Translations under genes and position numbers: made by a program
NCBI RefSeq assembly: GCF_023168145.1
Contig: NZ_BQYK01000006.1
Coordinates: 140,128 to 199,123 of the forward strand
DNA length: 58,996 nt
Source of the DNA: Sporosarcina sp. NCCP-2222
GTDB taxonomy: Bacteria > Bacillota > Bacilli > Bacillales_A > Planococcaceae
Direction: 5' to 3'
The notes under the pieces: model-generated
Told to the model about the DNA's origin: nothing
Databases searched by the model: none
What the model saw: the letters and a program-made list of their open reading frames with translations, nothing else
In this document: positions 35,366 through 44,860 of the stretch, piece after piece
Position numbering within the stretch: position 1 is the first letter of the stretch
Layout: each line of letters opens with the position of its first letter

Positions 35366-35635
35366 TTATTTCTCACAAGCAATAAAATCTTTATCACGAT
35401 CCAGCTTGGTATTTTTATTGTAAAGTTCTTTCGATACAAAAGGGGTATACTTCGTCTTCCCGCCTTTATTTTTCACGTTCGCGGATTGGGCAACGCCGCC
35501 TTTGTATACTTTGTTCAGCTCGGTACAGTTTTTATAGGCGATCACTTTCTCGCCTTTTGCAAGGGCTGGTGCAGAGCTGACTGAAAATGTGAGTGCGATA
35601 AGAACTGCAAATAGTGCGGTGATGCATTTCTTCAA
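35366..35635 (-). CDS. Small secreted excalibur-domain protein
   Basis: An 89-residue protein. A TTG start at 35635 behind GAAGGGAAG gives a clean signal peptide, MKKCITALFAVLIALTFSVSSAPALA; the open frame to 35926 overlaps the nuclease gene and is rejected. The mature 60 residues contain one excalibur motif: YKNCTELNKVYKGGV at the start and DRDKDFIACEK at the end, an EF-hand-like calcium loop (DxDxD...CE) with two paired cysteines. Such domains are common in secreted nucleases; here it stands alone next to a large nuclease gene, with a terminator between the two genes. Confidence 0.85.
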   Translation of the reverse strand: MKKCITALFAVLIALTFSVSSAPALAKGEKVIAYKNCTELNKVYKGGVAQSANVKNKGGKTKYTPFVSKELYNKNTKLDRDKDFIACEK

Positions 35636-35730
35636 TATATTCGTCTTCCCTTCAACTAAATTCCATATACTGTTAACAGGATACCCCCAATTCACTATTT
35701 TGTCTAGTTTTCTTTTATTGATTCCATGAA

Positions 35731-35757
35731 AAAACCAGAGAATGAGCATCTCTGGTT
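35731..35757 (-). terminator. Terminator of the large nuclease gene
   Basis: On the minus strand AACCAGAGA-N7-TCTCTGGTT is followed by TTTTC. Confidence 0.85.
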
Positions 35758-35765
35758 TTCTCGTT

Positions 35766-38700
35766 TTATGAAGCTTTCCGCAAGTCTTCTGTGCTTGTTT
35801 GTCCCCAAATGGACTCCACCCATTCTGGATGGTCAATAAAAGGATTTCGGTTGCCTTGAATGGAAAAGATGACTTCATTCCGATTGCGTTCGAAGGCATC
35901 GACCGGATCCTGCTTATGCCATTCAAGAAGGACGGACAGTTTGCCGTGGTACGGCGCTGTTCCGTTTCCTAGACGTTCATTCAGCTCTAGATCAACTCGG
36001 TCGCCCGCTTCATAGCGTGTCGCCATGTAAAACAGCATTCTCGCTACGTCGCCCTTCACCCGATCGGGTGGCTCAAAGGAGTTCGCTGTCTTGTAACAGC
36101 CGTTACACCCACTCACTGGGCTTCCTCCATTGTCAAAGTCTAGATTTCCACGCGAGCTATTCACTTGGACATCTGTCGGGCGCAAGTGATGAATATCTGT
36201 TCCTGGACCAACTGTTGTGCCAAAGTTGCCGTGTGACTTAGCCCAGACATGCTCGCGGTTCCAGTCACCGACATTGCCTCCATTCCGATCTTTCGAACGT
36301 GATTCGCCGGAATAGATCAAGATGACATTGTTTGGATTCGCGGGATCTTCATCTGTCTGTTTCAATGCATCCCACACTTGGGTATATGTCAGTTTCCGAT
36401 GATCCGCGATGATATCATGAAGGGCCGTCTTCAATGCCTGCCCTTCTTTTCCAACAGCATTTTTATAATAGTCATTTTCAGGAGTTGCTTCTTCTTCTTC
36501 TGTTACGACTACTGTAAAGCTTGCAGTGACTGTCTTTTCTCCATCCGTCGCTGTGACACCGACGATATGATCCCCTTTTTCAAGAGAAAGCGTCAAAGTT
36601 CCTTTCGCGATATCGACTGTTCCCTTTGTCGCTGAATAACTTAATTTGTCGCCATCCGGGTCGGAGAAATGCTCGGAGAGATTGATGGTAATCGTCTCTC
36701 CGACTTTCACATTTTGATTAGCAATCGGCTTTGTCACAACAGGTGCTTGATTGACAGCCGGCACCTGAATTCGCTTGCCTTTTGAATTGTAGAAAACAAC
36801 TTTTGATGGATCTGCACCTTTTACAAAGTCGATTTTTCGGATATTCTCCGCTCCTCTGACTTCAAGAGGATTCGATCCTTCTACAATGATATGCCCCATC
36901 TCGGTGCCTTTCATATCTACGATCAAGCCTTTTTTCTTCGGCTGTAGAATGACACGGTTCGTCTTGAAGCCTTCTCCCGTCAACTCTATATAATCCCCTT
37001 TTAAATAAAGGCCTTCCTTTAGTGAAGAAGCAGCATCCATTGAAACGGAGACACTTGGCTCGGCTACAACTATTTGCTTTTTATGCTCATTTACTAACGT
37101 ATATACTTTCTTAATCGGAACCGGCTCCCAAATAACTGGAGCTTTAAACTCGATTTGCACCATGACCGGATCATGATCGCTCGCACGACCTGCCATATCC
37201 GTGAAATCCGCATTGATGTGCAGCATATCAATTTCCGTCTGATCTGCCAGGTTGTTTGAAACTAGAATATGGTCGAGCACTTGTGAATTTCCTTGGTAGA
37301 CATAAGAGTAACGATCGGATTCTTCCACGCGGTTGATCATATCCGTCATTAACTCGCCTTCATGGATTTTGATCGCTTGAGAGAATTGGAAATCGTTAAA
37401 ATCACCGAGGGATACGACATTAGCATCCGGATTTTCTGTTTTGATTTCTCCGATGAAATCATAGACGATTTTCGCGATTTTCTTTCGCTGTACTTCACTG
37501 CCAAGAACCGGTGGCTGGATTGCACCAAATGCCGGTGTGTCTCCATTTTTTGAATTCCAGTGGTTCGCAATAACGACAATAGATTCCCCTTGGAAATCGA
37601 ATTGTGCCGCAAGCGGCTTGCGGCTGCTCGCAAACGCTTCATTGTTCGGGTCAATACGTCCAGGGTTCAACGTTAATTTTCCGTTTTCATAGCCGACTGC
37701 AGTAGTTGCATCACCTGCTGGGCTGCCTTCCGTCAAGGAGACACGCGCCGGATTGTACAAGAATCCAACACGGATGTTGGCATTTGGCTGCCCGCCGTCT
37801 TCATTATTGACTGGATCGATATTGACATATTCGTATTGCACTCCGCCCGCTTCGACAATTGCTTGGATTAGGCGCTCATAGCTTTGATTTGCACGAGAAT
37901 CGCCTGCATCTGGTCCATTATTGTCCTGCACCTCTGTTACACCAACGATATCCGGGCTTTGCATATCAGATGCGATTGCTCTCGCCAGTTTCCTCGCTTT
38001 GTCGTCGGTTGTTGTTTTCCGGTTGTTCGAGAAGTTCTCCAGATTATACGAAGCGATCGTCAGCTTGTCATCCGCTTTTACAATCGTCGTTTTTTCAGGT
38101 GTAGCTTCCCCTTTACGATGGGCCGCTCTCATCTTATCTAATGACGTGTAGATCTTATAGTTTTGGAATGAATAGCCCACGACTCCTGTGATAGGACCTT
38201 CAAATTGATCGCCTGTCGCTACTTCAAACTCGCGTGCCGGTCCGTTCGGCTCTAGTCGGAATTGGACACGATCCGCGTTTTCATCGTTTTCCTTCAGAAG
38301 AATTCCGCCCATGATCGTTTCAGTCGGAACATTTTCAAATACTGTTACAAGATCGCCATGCTGCTGTGGCCCGACTGCCTTCACAGTGCCCACTTCCACA
38401 AGCATTGCTTCACGGCTTTCCCAGAAATCCGCTGCATATTTAGTCGGATCGAATTCCGCAAAGTTCGGGCTTGCGATATGCGATGCCGGCAAATTGTTTT
38501 CATCAATGACAAACGGGGTAGGAAGTGGAACATTGCGTTTAAGGATCGTCACCTTGCCGCCACGGTCATCCCGCACATTGATTTGTGTCGTCTTCAAATC
38601 AGTTTCTTGTCTATCCGCGTATCCATCAATCGCGTATTCGCTTACTTGACCTGATACAGACACCAAATCACCGATAGCTAGTTTCCACGTGTCTTTTCCG

Positions 38701-40298
38701 CTATAAAGTACAATCGCTTCCGAAGTATTCAAATCACCATCACGTTGATCATCAGGTGTTTGAATGTGGTAATACGTCGAACCATTCAGCTCGTACTTAT
38801 ATGTCACAATCCCTTCTACGCCTTCGACCACTTGATTATTGAATGGCGATACATGGCCATCCCCTTGAATGTCATGGATCTTCAAGCTTTCCGTAATCGT
38901 ATAAGTGAAAGTTTTAACATCGCTATAGCGACCATCATTTGTCCGGACGACCGCCTGGATAGTTGTTGATTCTTGAATGTCAATTGGCTCCGCATAAGTG
39001 GCGCCATTTTCAATTGGATCCGTTCCATCCAATGTGAATAGGATGTCCGCATCAGCTGTCTGTGTCGACAGCGAGACTTTTGTGCCTCCGACATACGTTC
39101 CGCTTCCAGGCGTTGCGACAACCGGCTGGATAATGGAGCTGTCGACTACAATGTCTTGCGCGGAACGCGGAATCAGTTGATAGTCGTTGTCAAACTGCTG
39201 AATGATACCTGTAATGGAATCATACGTCGTTCCAACCGCAAGTCCGAGTGCAGCTGTTTCATCACGGACAATGAATTCCGATCCATCTGTTGCCAAGTAA
39301 TTCGCCCATCCGCTGCCTGCCTGCACGTCAGAAAGAATGACGTTATGCACCGTAACAAGCTGGGATTCATTGGCTTCGTTCACATCCGCACCCGTAATGA
39401 CTTTAGGGGCAGGAGCACCGACTTGTTCCTTTTTCTCGACAAGGGTCGCCTTGTCCAATTGGAGCAATCCGCGATAATCTGCGAGTGTACCAGTTAAGAC
39501 GACTTCATCTCCCACAGTTGCTGCAAGTGAGGTCGGTCTAACTGCGATCCCACCTGTTTCATCTTGGACGGAAATCGTGTTTTTAAGGGTAGCCGCTACG
39601 ACTCCTTTAATCGTCACAGTCTCCCCAACAGCCATACTGCGTGCTTCAGCAATCGTGACAGTTCCAGCAGGATCTTCTGGATCACCCGGTTCTACAGGAG
39701 CACCGCCTCCATCCATTTGATGCTGGCCAAGATAGTCAAATGTATCTTTCGGATAAACAACCCACTCATCATCACGATTGAATGAATCATTAATAACACG
39801 GTCTCCTTCTGTCACGGAAGATTTCCGCACAAGCGTCACGTCAGTTCCCCAGTTGCTGCGTGCCCCAACTTGTCCAAATGAATCGATGACAGCTCCTTCA
39901 TGCTTCAAAACAAGCGCGTCATCCCCATTAAAATTAATAACGCTCGTATTTTCAAAATCCCCTTTTGCTTTTAACTCCGCTACCGCATCCCGATGCGTCA
40001 GGACAAACGTGTCCTCTTCGGCTAAAGTGCCGGATAATGTGAGCGAAGCAGAAGGCGCCGTTGCCCCATTCGCATACAGCTCCAGCGTGTACTCGCCTAG
40101 ATTGACCGGAGCGCCTGTCCCATTATATAGCTCAATCGCTTTATTAAAACTACTTCCTTCTACATACTCCGAAATAATCAAATCTTCCGCTGTCGTAGCC
40201 GATCGCACAACAGCCGGAAAAGTTGGAACGATCAAACTTGCAATCAACCCAACCGACAGCAAGCCATTCAACCCTTTTTTCCATTTCTTACTTCTCAT
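35766..40298 (-). CDS. Giant secreted multidomain nuclease (EEP domain plus endonuclease I domain)
   Basis: A 1510-residue exported protein. A signal peptide (1-33) is followed by a lamin-tail domain (about 37-165, DLIISEYVEGSSFNKAIELYNGT), an OB-fold domain (about 205-290), a chitobiase-like sandwich (about 375-455), a second OB-like region (about 465-600) and an endonuclease/exonuclease/phosphatase domain (about 745-1050) with ASYNLENFSNN, IANHWNSKNGD, SLGDFNDF and SDHDPVMVQ. An immunoglobulin/cadherin-like domain (about 1183-1272, NQAPVVTKPIANQ and FSDPDGDKL) and an endonuclease I domain (about 1290-1505) with NREHVWAKSHG and TDIHHLRPTD follow. Both nuclease sites look intact. It likely degrades extracellular DNA/RNA for phosphate or nucleoside use. 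No sortase motif or S-layer domain is seen at the C-terminus. The start has GAGGAGA before the ATG. Confidence 0.9.
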   Translation of the reverse strand: MRSKKWKKGLNGLLSVGLIASLIVPTFPAVVRSATTAEDLIISEYVEGSSFNKAIELYNGTGAPVNLGEYTLELYANGATAPSASLTLSGTLAEEDTFVLTHRDAVAELKAKGDFENTSVINFNGDDALVLKHEGAVIDSFGQVGARSNWGTDVTLVRKSSVTEGDRVINDSFNRDDEWVVYPKDTFDYLGQHQMDGGGAPVEPGDPEDPAGTVTIAEARSMAVGETVTIKGVVAATLKNTISVQDETGGIAVRPTSLAATVGDEVVLTGTLADYRGLLQLDKATLVEKKEQVGAPAPKVITGADVNEANESQLVTVHNVILSDVQAGSGWANYLATDGSEFIVRDETAALGLAVGTTYDSITGIIQQFDNDYQLIPRSAQDIVVDSSIIQPVVATPGSGTYVGGTKVSLSTQTADADILFTLDGTDPIENGATYAEPIDIQESTTIQAVVRTNDGRYSDVKTFTYTITESLKIHDIQGDGHVSPFNNQVVEGVEGIVTYKYELNGSTYYHIQTPDDQRDGDLNTSEAIVLYSGKDTWKLAIGDLVSVSGQVSEYAIDGYADRQETDLKTTQINVRDDRGGKVTILKRNVPLPTPFVIDENNLPASHIASPNFAEFDPTKYAADFWESREAMLVEVGTVKAVGPQQHGDLVTVFENVPTETIMGGILLKENDENADRVQFRLEPNGPAREFEVATGDQFEGPITGVVGYSFQNYKIYTSLDKMRAAHRKGEATPEKTTIVKADDKLTIASYNLENFSNNRKTTTDDKARKLARAIASDMQSPDIVGVTEVQDNNGPDAGDSRANQSYERLIQAIVEAGGVQYEYVNIDPVNNEDGGQPNANIRVGFLYNPARVSLTEGSPAGDATTAVGYENGKLTLNPGRIDPNNEAFASSRKPLAAQFDFQGESIVVIANHWNSKNGDTPAFGAIQPPVLGSEVQRKKIAKIVYDFIGEIKTENPDANVVSLGDFNDFQFSQAIKIHEGELMTDMINRVEESDRYSYVYQGNSQVLDHILVSNNLADQTEIDMLHINADFTDMAGRASDHDPVMVQIEFKAPVIWEPVPIKKVYTLVNEHKKQIVVAEPSVSVSMDAASSLKEGLYLKGDYIELTGEGFKTNRVILQPKKKGLIVDMKGTEMGHIIVEGSNPLEVRGAENIRKIDFVKGADPSKVVFYNSKGKRIQVPAVNQAPVVTKPIANQNVKVGETITINLSEHFSDPDGDKLSYSATKGTVDIAKGTLTLSLEKGDHIVGVTATDGEKTVTASFTVVVTEEEEATPENDYYKNAVGKEGQALKTALHDIIADHRKLTYTQVWDALKQTDEDPANPNNVILIYSGESRSKDRNGGNVGDWNREHVWAKSHGNFGTTVGPGTDIHHLRPTDVQVNSSRGNLDFDNGGSPVSGCNGCYKTANSFEPPDRVKGDVARMLFYMATRYEAGDRVDLELNERLGNGTAPYHGKLSVLLEWHKQDPVDAFERNRNEVIFSIQGNRNPFIDHPEWVESIWGQTSTEDLRKAS

Positions 40299-40733
40299 GT
40301 AACCGTTCTCCTCTCAAAGTTAGTATTCCACGGTACAATTGGAAAAACCGCTCCCTTTCCCTTGCAAGATTCATATTCTGCAAGACTTCATACTCATCGT
40401 ACCATTGCCTTGAGAGCGTTTCCATGCGACTTTTTGTAAGATTTCAAAGGTTTTCTCTATATCGTTTGACATATATTCCATTGGAATCTTAGTGAGTTTC
40501 GTCTGATTTGGCAATGTGAGGAAAGTTATAGAAGCGGTATTCAGGCTGGAGTTTTGGGGCATTAAAGATTGCTTGAAGACGGATAGCATTCCTGGGCTGA
40601 GGAACTGCAGGAGAAGTATGACCTTATTAAACTGTTGAGCTGCAAGTGGCGCTAGAACTGGTGTATTTAGCATGTTCGGAGTGTTTTTGACGCGTAATGC
40701 TGGCCGTTTTGACGCTTGGAATCGATTTTTATT

Positions 40734-41260
40734 GGCGTTCAGCTCTGGATTTTGGCGTTCAACTCCAGTTATTGGCGTTCAACTCGAGTTTTTGGCGTTC
40801 AACTACGGTTTCTGGCGTTCAACTTCGGTTTCTGGCGTTCAACTTCGGTTTCTGGCGTTCAACTTCGGTTTCTGGCGTTCAACTCTGGTTTCTGGCGTTC
40901 AACTCCGGTTTCTGGCGTTCAACTTCGGTTTCTGGCGTTCAACTCCGGTTTCTGGCTTCAGCTCGCCGCTTCTGGCGTTCAACTCCGGTTTCTGGTGTTC
41001 AACTACGGTTTCTGGCGTTCAACTACGGTTTCTGGCGTTCAACTACGGTTTCTGGCGTTCAACTCCGGTTTCTGGCGTTCAACTACGGTTTCTGGCGTTT
41101 AACTCCGGTTTCTGGCGTTCAACTCCGGTTTCTGGCGTTCAACTCCGGTTTCTGGCGTTCAACTCCGGTTTCTGGCGTTCAACTCCGGTTTCTGGCGTTT
41201 AACTACGGTTTCTGGCTTCAGCTCGCCGATTCTGGCGTTTAGCCCGGTTTTCTGGAATTA
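40734..41260. repeat. 20-bp tandem array (about 26-27 units)
   Basis: The unit is GGCGTTCAACTCCGGTTTCT. The GGCGTT core falls on an exact 20-bp grid from 40734 to 41234 with no insertion or deletion. Variation is concentrated at two adjacent bases (AACTNNGGTT, seen as AC, TC, CC, CT). Two units (at 40954 and 41214) carry a shared variant, GGCTTCAGCTCGCC, suggesting copying of a unit within the array. Confidence 0.97.
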
Positions 41261-41530
41261 CTTGGTTACTTATTTGGCGCATCAGCTATCTGTTTTGGCG
41301 TTAGGAGACTTTATTTGGCGCGGTAGCTATTGTATTTGGCGTTAAGAGACTTTATTTGGCGCGGCTGCTGGCGATTTTGGCGTGTAACAATTTTATTTGG
41401 CGCGGAACCTAGCTTATTAGCACGCAGGCAGCATTTATTGGCGTTCAACCCTATTTTCTGGCATTCAGCCCGGGATTCTAGCATTCATCCTCATTGACTG
41501 GAGTTCGCTCCGCGGACAATGACTTCAGCC
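41261..41530. repeat. Degenerate flank of the 20-bp array
   Basis: TTTGGCG or a related core recurs at 41276, 41297, 41317, 41338, 41358, 41379, 41399, 41419, 41440, 41460, 41480 and 41500, every 20-21 bp, while the sequence between cores has diverged. It looks like an older part of the same array. Confidence 0.85.
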
Positions 41531-41550
41531 CAGTCCAGCAATCACCCCAT

Positions 41551-41579
41551 AAAAAAACCATCCCCCAAACGGAGGATGG
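41551..41579 (-). terminator. Terminator of the FtsH-like gene
   Basis: On the minus strand CCATCCTCC-GTTT-GGGGGATGG (one mismatch) is followed by TTTTTTT. Confidence 0.9.
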
Positions 41580-41591
41580 CTTCCTGTTTCA

Positions 41592-43325
41592 TTAATATAC
41601 AATCAACGCTTGCTCGACGCCGGCACCTTCGACGATTTCTTGGACTTCTGCGCCGTCGAGGGTTTCTTTATGGTAAAGGACGTCGACCAGGTGTTCAAAT
41701 TGAGGGGCAAATTCTTTAATGAGTGTTTCGGTTTTGCGTAAGGCTTCCCCGAATATTTTTTGCATCTTCTCTTCTTTTTCCCCTTTGTTGAAGGTGAGGG
41801 TGAAGCTGTCTTGGAACAAGCCGGTGTCAACCATCCGCTCAATGATGTCTTTGGCTTGTTGGACGTCACCGCTGACGCCGATGCTGTGCTCCCCGAGGTA
41901 GATCCGTTCTGCGACACCGCCCGCCAAAATCATGCTGACTTGATCCATTAGCTCGCTCGCTGTCTGCAAGTGGAGTTCCTTTTGAATTGGCGCCACATAA
42001 CCAAGTGCCTGGCCTCGTGGAATGATTGTCGCTTTTCGGACAGATCCCGGTTTTGTTAAGGCGGCAACGAGGGCATGCCCCGATTCATGGATCGCGACGC
42101 GGCGCTTCGTTTCAGGGTCATTCAATGCACGGGATGTGCTTCCTAAAATCGTCCGGTCAATTGCGAAATCCAAGTCGCCTTTTCCGATTTGGTCGCGGCC
42201 GTCACGGATTGCGCGCTTGCTGGCGGTTTCAAACAATGAACTTAATTCTGCACCGGAAAATCCGGAAGTGCTTTCCGCTAACACATCGAGTGATGCGTAC
42301 ACTTCTTCAGACAACAGACGCCCTTTTGTATGGATATCGATGATTTCCCGGCGGCCGCTTGTATCAGGAAGCGGGACATTGAACGTATAATCGATACGGC
42401 CCGGTCGGAGAAATGCATCATCCAGCATATCTTTTCGGTTCGTAGCGGCAATGAAAAGAATATCTTCATTATCTTTTCCGCCATCTAATTGGACGAGTAA
42501 TTCCGTTAAGGTCTTCTCGGATTCTTCCCCGCCGTGCTCTTTCCGTTTTCCTGCCAGCGCATCAACCTCATCGATGAAAATGACTGCGGGACGCTGCTTG
42601 CGGGCATTTTCGAACAAGGTGCGAACTCGTGAAGCCCCGACACCGACATATAGTTCTGTGAATGCAGAGCCGCTGGAAGAGAAGAATGTCGCGCCTATTT
42701 CCTGGGCAATTGCTTGGGCAAGAAGCGTTTTCCCTGTACCAGGAGGCCCGTATAATAGAACCCCTTTAGGCGCTCTAATACCGATTTGCGCCGCTTTTTT
42801 AGGATCTTTAATTATCGATAAAGTTTGGTGGATCTCTTCCTTCATTTCTTCCGGAAGACCCCCAATATCGCTCAATGTCACATTAGGCAGAGGAGTCGCT
42901 TTCGAAGCTCCATTTTTCATGGAAGAAAGGCCGACACCGATTTTCCCTTTTTTGTGAAGTATGAGCAGTGTAATGAAAGAAAGGAGGATGATCCCGGCAA
43001 TTATAAGTCCGCCGTATTGACCATTATCCACATATTTATAGGCAAGATTGTATTTCTCAACGAGTTGTTCTGCCAGCTGGCTTGCAGGTCGGACTTGCGT
43101 TACATAGACCGTGTCCCCGTTTTCCAAATACAACGTACCATCCGATTTTTCTTTGAGCTTGAGTGGCTCACCGCTATGTTCTTGGATCTTTTTCTCCATT
43201 TCAGAGAACGACACCTGAACACCTTTATTTGCACCAGAGACATACCATCCGACACTGACAACTACACCCATGACGAAGAGGACCAGGACGACAATCTTTG
43301 TTGCAAATTTTAGATTCGGCTTCAA
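41592..43325 (-). CDS. FtsH-like membrane AAA+ metalloprotease (paralogue type)
   Basis: A 577-residue protein, shorter than typical FtsH (about 640-700). Two transmembrane helices (about 10-29 and 105-124) flank a small external domain (about 35-100). The AAA+ module has Walker A GPPGTGKT (193-200), Walker B VIFIDEVD (248-255) and the second region of homology ending RPGRID. The zinc site is HESGH (413-417) with a distal aspartate in SGDVQQAKD. The pore loop reads AFTELYVGVGA rather than the usual FVEMFVGVGA. The start is TTG at 43325 behind AAAGGAG. It has its own terminator and is not beside hpt or tilS, so it is probably an accessory FtsH, not the housekeeping copy. Confidence 0.88.
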   Translation of the reverse strand: MKPNLKFATKIVVLVLFVMGVVVSVGWYVSGANKGVQVSFSEMEKKIQEHSGEPLKLKEKSDGTLYLENGDTVYVTQVRPASQLAEQLVEKYNLAYKYVDNGQYGGLIIAGIILLSFITLLILHKKGKIGVGLSSMKNGASKATPLPNVTLSDIGGLPEEMKEEIHQTLSIIKDPKKAAQIGIRAPKGVLLYGPPGTGKTLLAQAIAQEIGATFFSSSGSAFTELYVGVGASRVRTLFENARKQRPAVIFIDEVDALAGKRKEHGGEESEKTLTELLVQLDGGKDNEDILFIAATNRKDMLDDAFLRPGRIDYTFNVPLPDTSGRREIIDIHTKGRLLSEEVYASLDVLAESTSGFSGAELSSLFETASKRAIRDGRDQIGKGDLDFAIDRTILGSTSRALNDPETKRRVAIHESGHALVAALTKPGSVRKATIIPRGQALGYVAPIQKELHLQTASELMDQVSMILAGGVAERIYLGEHSIGVSGDVQQAKDIIERMVDTGLFQDSFTLTFNKGEKEEKMQKIFGEALRKTETLIKEFAPQFEHLVDVLYHKETLDGAEVQEIVEGAGVEQALIVY

Positions 43326-43728
43326 GCCATCCCCAACTCCTTTAGAAAGATAGACTTATTATATAAGAAAAGAAATCATTTTAACAGTTCTATGATTGGA
43401 GAATAGTTGACAAATTTATTACGCTTGGTCGCTATCCTTCTAGTAATAGTATGTTAGCAAGCCTGTCTTCGCCATTAAAATATTGACTTTTTCCATTACA
43501 CATGATATCATTAATTTCTTATTCAAGTAGTGGCTTTTTAGTTTACATGGCATTCTACGTACTGTTTTTGAGGATACTTATTCACACTGGCGCGGCTATA
43601 GGGTCGCAAGGACGCATGAGAAGGAAGGGCTTGCGTTGCTTAGGTTAGAAGACACCCAGTGGAACATTGACCGCGGCAAATGAATTCAATGAGAATTACT
43701 GAAACGAAAACTTGAAAAGTTACTATAT
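43326..43728. other. Intergenic region, FtsH-like gene / muropeptide cluster
   Basis: About 400 bp without a gene. Near 43360 the minus strand has TATAAT, a likely -10 for the FtsH-like gene with a poor -35. One isolated TTATTCACA (43578) is present. Nothing else stands out. Confidence 0.6.
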
Positions 43729-43763
43729 AAAAGGGTTGCCCCGTTTTACCGGGGCAACCCTTT
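43729..43763 (-). terminator. Terminator of the muropeptide recycling operon
   Basis: A 14-bp perfect stem: AAAGGGTTGCCCCG and CGGGGCAACCCTTT around a 6-nt loop. On the minus strand TTATATAG follows. It closes the long minus-strand cluster. Confidence 0.9.
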
Positions 43764-43765
43764 GT

Positions 43766-44860
43766 TCATATTCTCTCTTCCGTCGACGAATCAAAGAAAT
43801 GGGCTTTGTTCATATCAAATGCAAGCGTCACTGTTTCCAGCGGCTTGATGGCTGTGTCCGCTTCAATGCGCGCAATAAAGTCAGCACCATTCAAATTGGA
43901 ATACAAATACGTTTCGGCTCCCATCAATTCAGCCACTTCGATTGTCGCCTCGAACTTCGATTGGGCATGGGAATCGATCATTTGTGGATCTGTATAAATA
44001 TCTTCAGGTCGCACTCCGAGTATCAAGTCTTTCCCTGCATACCCTTTCTCTGCTAACCTGGCACGTTCCACACTTGGAACGGTAACAGTTGTTTCGCCTA
44101 AGACAAAACCAGTTTCCGTTAACTTGCCCGGGAAAAAGTTCATTGCGGGCGAACCTATGAAGCCGCCGACAAATACGTTGACCGGATTGTCGTATACTTC
44201 TTTTGGCGTCCCGACTTGTTGAATAAAGCCATCTTTCATCACAACGAGGCGTGTCGCCATCGTCATTGCTTCTGTTTGGTCATGCGTCACATAAATCGTT
44301 GTCGTCTGAAGCCGTCTGTGCAGCTTCTGAATTTCCGACCGCATTTGCACTCGAAGCTTGGCATCCAAATTCGAAAGTGGTTCGTCCATTAGAAAAATTT
44401 TGGCATCCCGGACAATGGCACGCCCTAATGCTACCCGTTGGCGCTGCCCGCCCGACAACGCTTTTGGCTTACGGGATAAATACTCTTCCAGCCCTAATAT
44501 TTTGGCAGCTTCATGCACACGTTCCTCAATCTCTTTTTTGGACACTTTCCGAAGTTTTAAGCTGAACGCCATATTTTCATAGACCGTCATATGCGGATAT
44601 AACGCGTAATTTTGGAATACCATCGCGATGTCGCGGTTTTTCGGCGGCACATCGTTCATCCGTTTGCCATCAATTTCAAAATGGCCGTCTGATATATCTT
44701 CCAAACCGGCAATCATCCGTAAGGTTGTTGATTTACCACAGCCAGAAGGCCCGACGAACACGATAAATTCCTTATCTTCTATATGCAAATTAAAGTCTTT
44801 GACGGCGATCACGCCTTTTTCGTACTCCTTCGTCAAGTTGACCAATTTCATTTCAGCCAT
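43766..44860 (-). CDS. Sugar ABC transporter ATPase, MsmK/UgpC type
   Basis: A 364-residue ATPase. Walker A GPSGCGKST (about 38-46), the signature LSGGQRQRVALGRA (about 134), Walker B FLMDEPLSNLDAK (about 155) and the switch histidine in VTHDQTEAM are intact. A C-terminal TOBE/OB regulatory domain (about 240-364; LILGVRPEDIY) marks it as a carbohydrate-importer ATPase, which often serves several importers. The ATG abuts the nagB stop (TGAATG). It is separated by seven genes from the permeases at 50.7-52.6 kb but in the same run, so it is the probable energy source for that importer. Confidence 0.92.
   Translation of the reverse strand: MAEMKLVNLTKEYEKGVIAVKDFNLHIEDKEFIVFVGPSGCGKSTTLRMIAGLEDISDGHFEIDGKRMNDVPPKNRDIAMVFQNYALYPHMTVYENMAFSLKLRKVSKKEIEERVHEAAKILGLEEYLSRKPKALSGGQRQRVALGRAIVRDAKIFLMDEPLSNLDAKLRVQMRSEIQKLHRRLQTTTIYVTHDQTEAMTMATRLVVMKDGFIQQVGTPKEVYDNPVNVFVGGFIGSPAMNFFPGKLTETGFVLGETTVTVPSVERARLAEKGYAGKDLILGVRPEDIYTDPQMIDSHAQSKFEATIEVAELMGAETYLYSNLNGADFIARIEADTAIKPLETVTLAFDMNKAHFFDSSTEERI

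Larger units (their letters stand above)
40299..41550. other. Large intergenic region dominated by a repeat array
   Basis: About 1.25 kb without a credible gene. Bases 40299-40733 are unique and should hold the nuclease promoter, which I could not place. The rest is the 20-bp array and its degenerate flank. Three overlapping forward frames of 128-181 codons across the array are artefacts of a stop-free 20-bp unit. Confidence 0.8.

Noticed and set aside
35366..35926. 186-residue form of the excalibur protein
   Set aside because: It would overlap the nuclease 3' end and cross its terminator; the signal peptide begins at the TTG at 35635.
40672..41242. Three overlapping forward frames of 128-181 codons with a 20-residue periodic protein
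   Set aside because: A 20-bp unit without stops keeps all three frames open and gives the same periodic text in each. No ribosome site or signal is present. It is an array artefact.
40734..41530. CRISPR array
   Set aside because: Units are contiguous with no unique spacers, and no cas genes are near.
43578..43586. Isolated DnaA box TTATTCACA
   Set aside because: A single 9-mer is expected by chance in a window of this size, and no second box is close.
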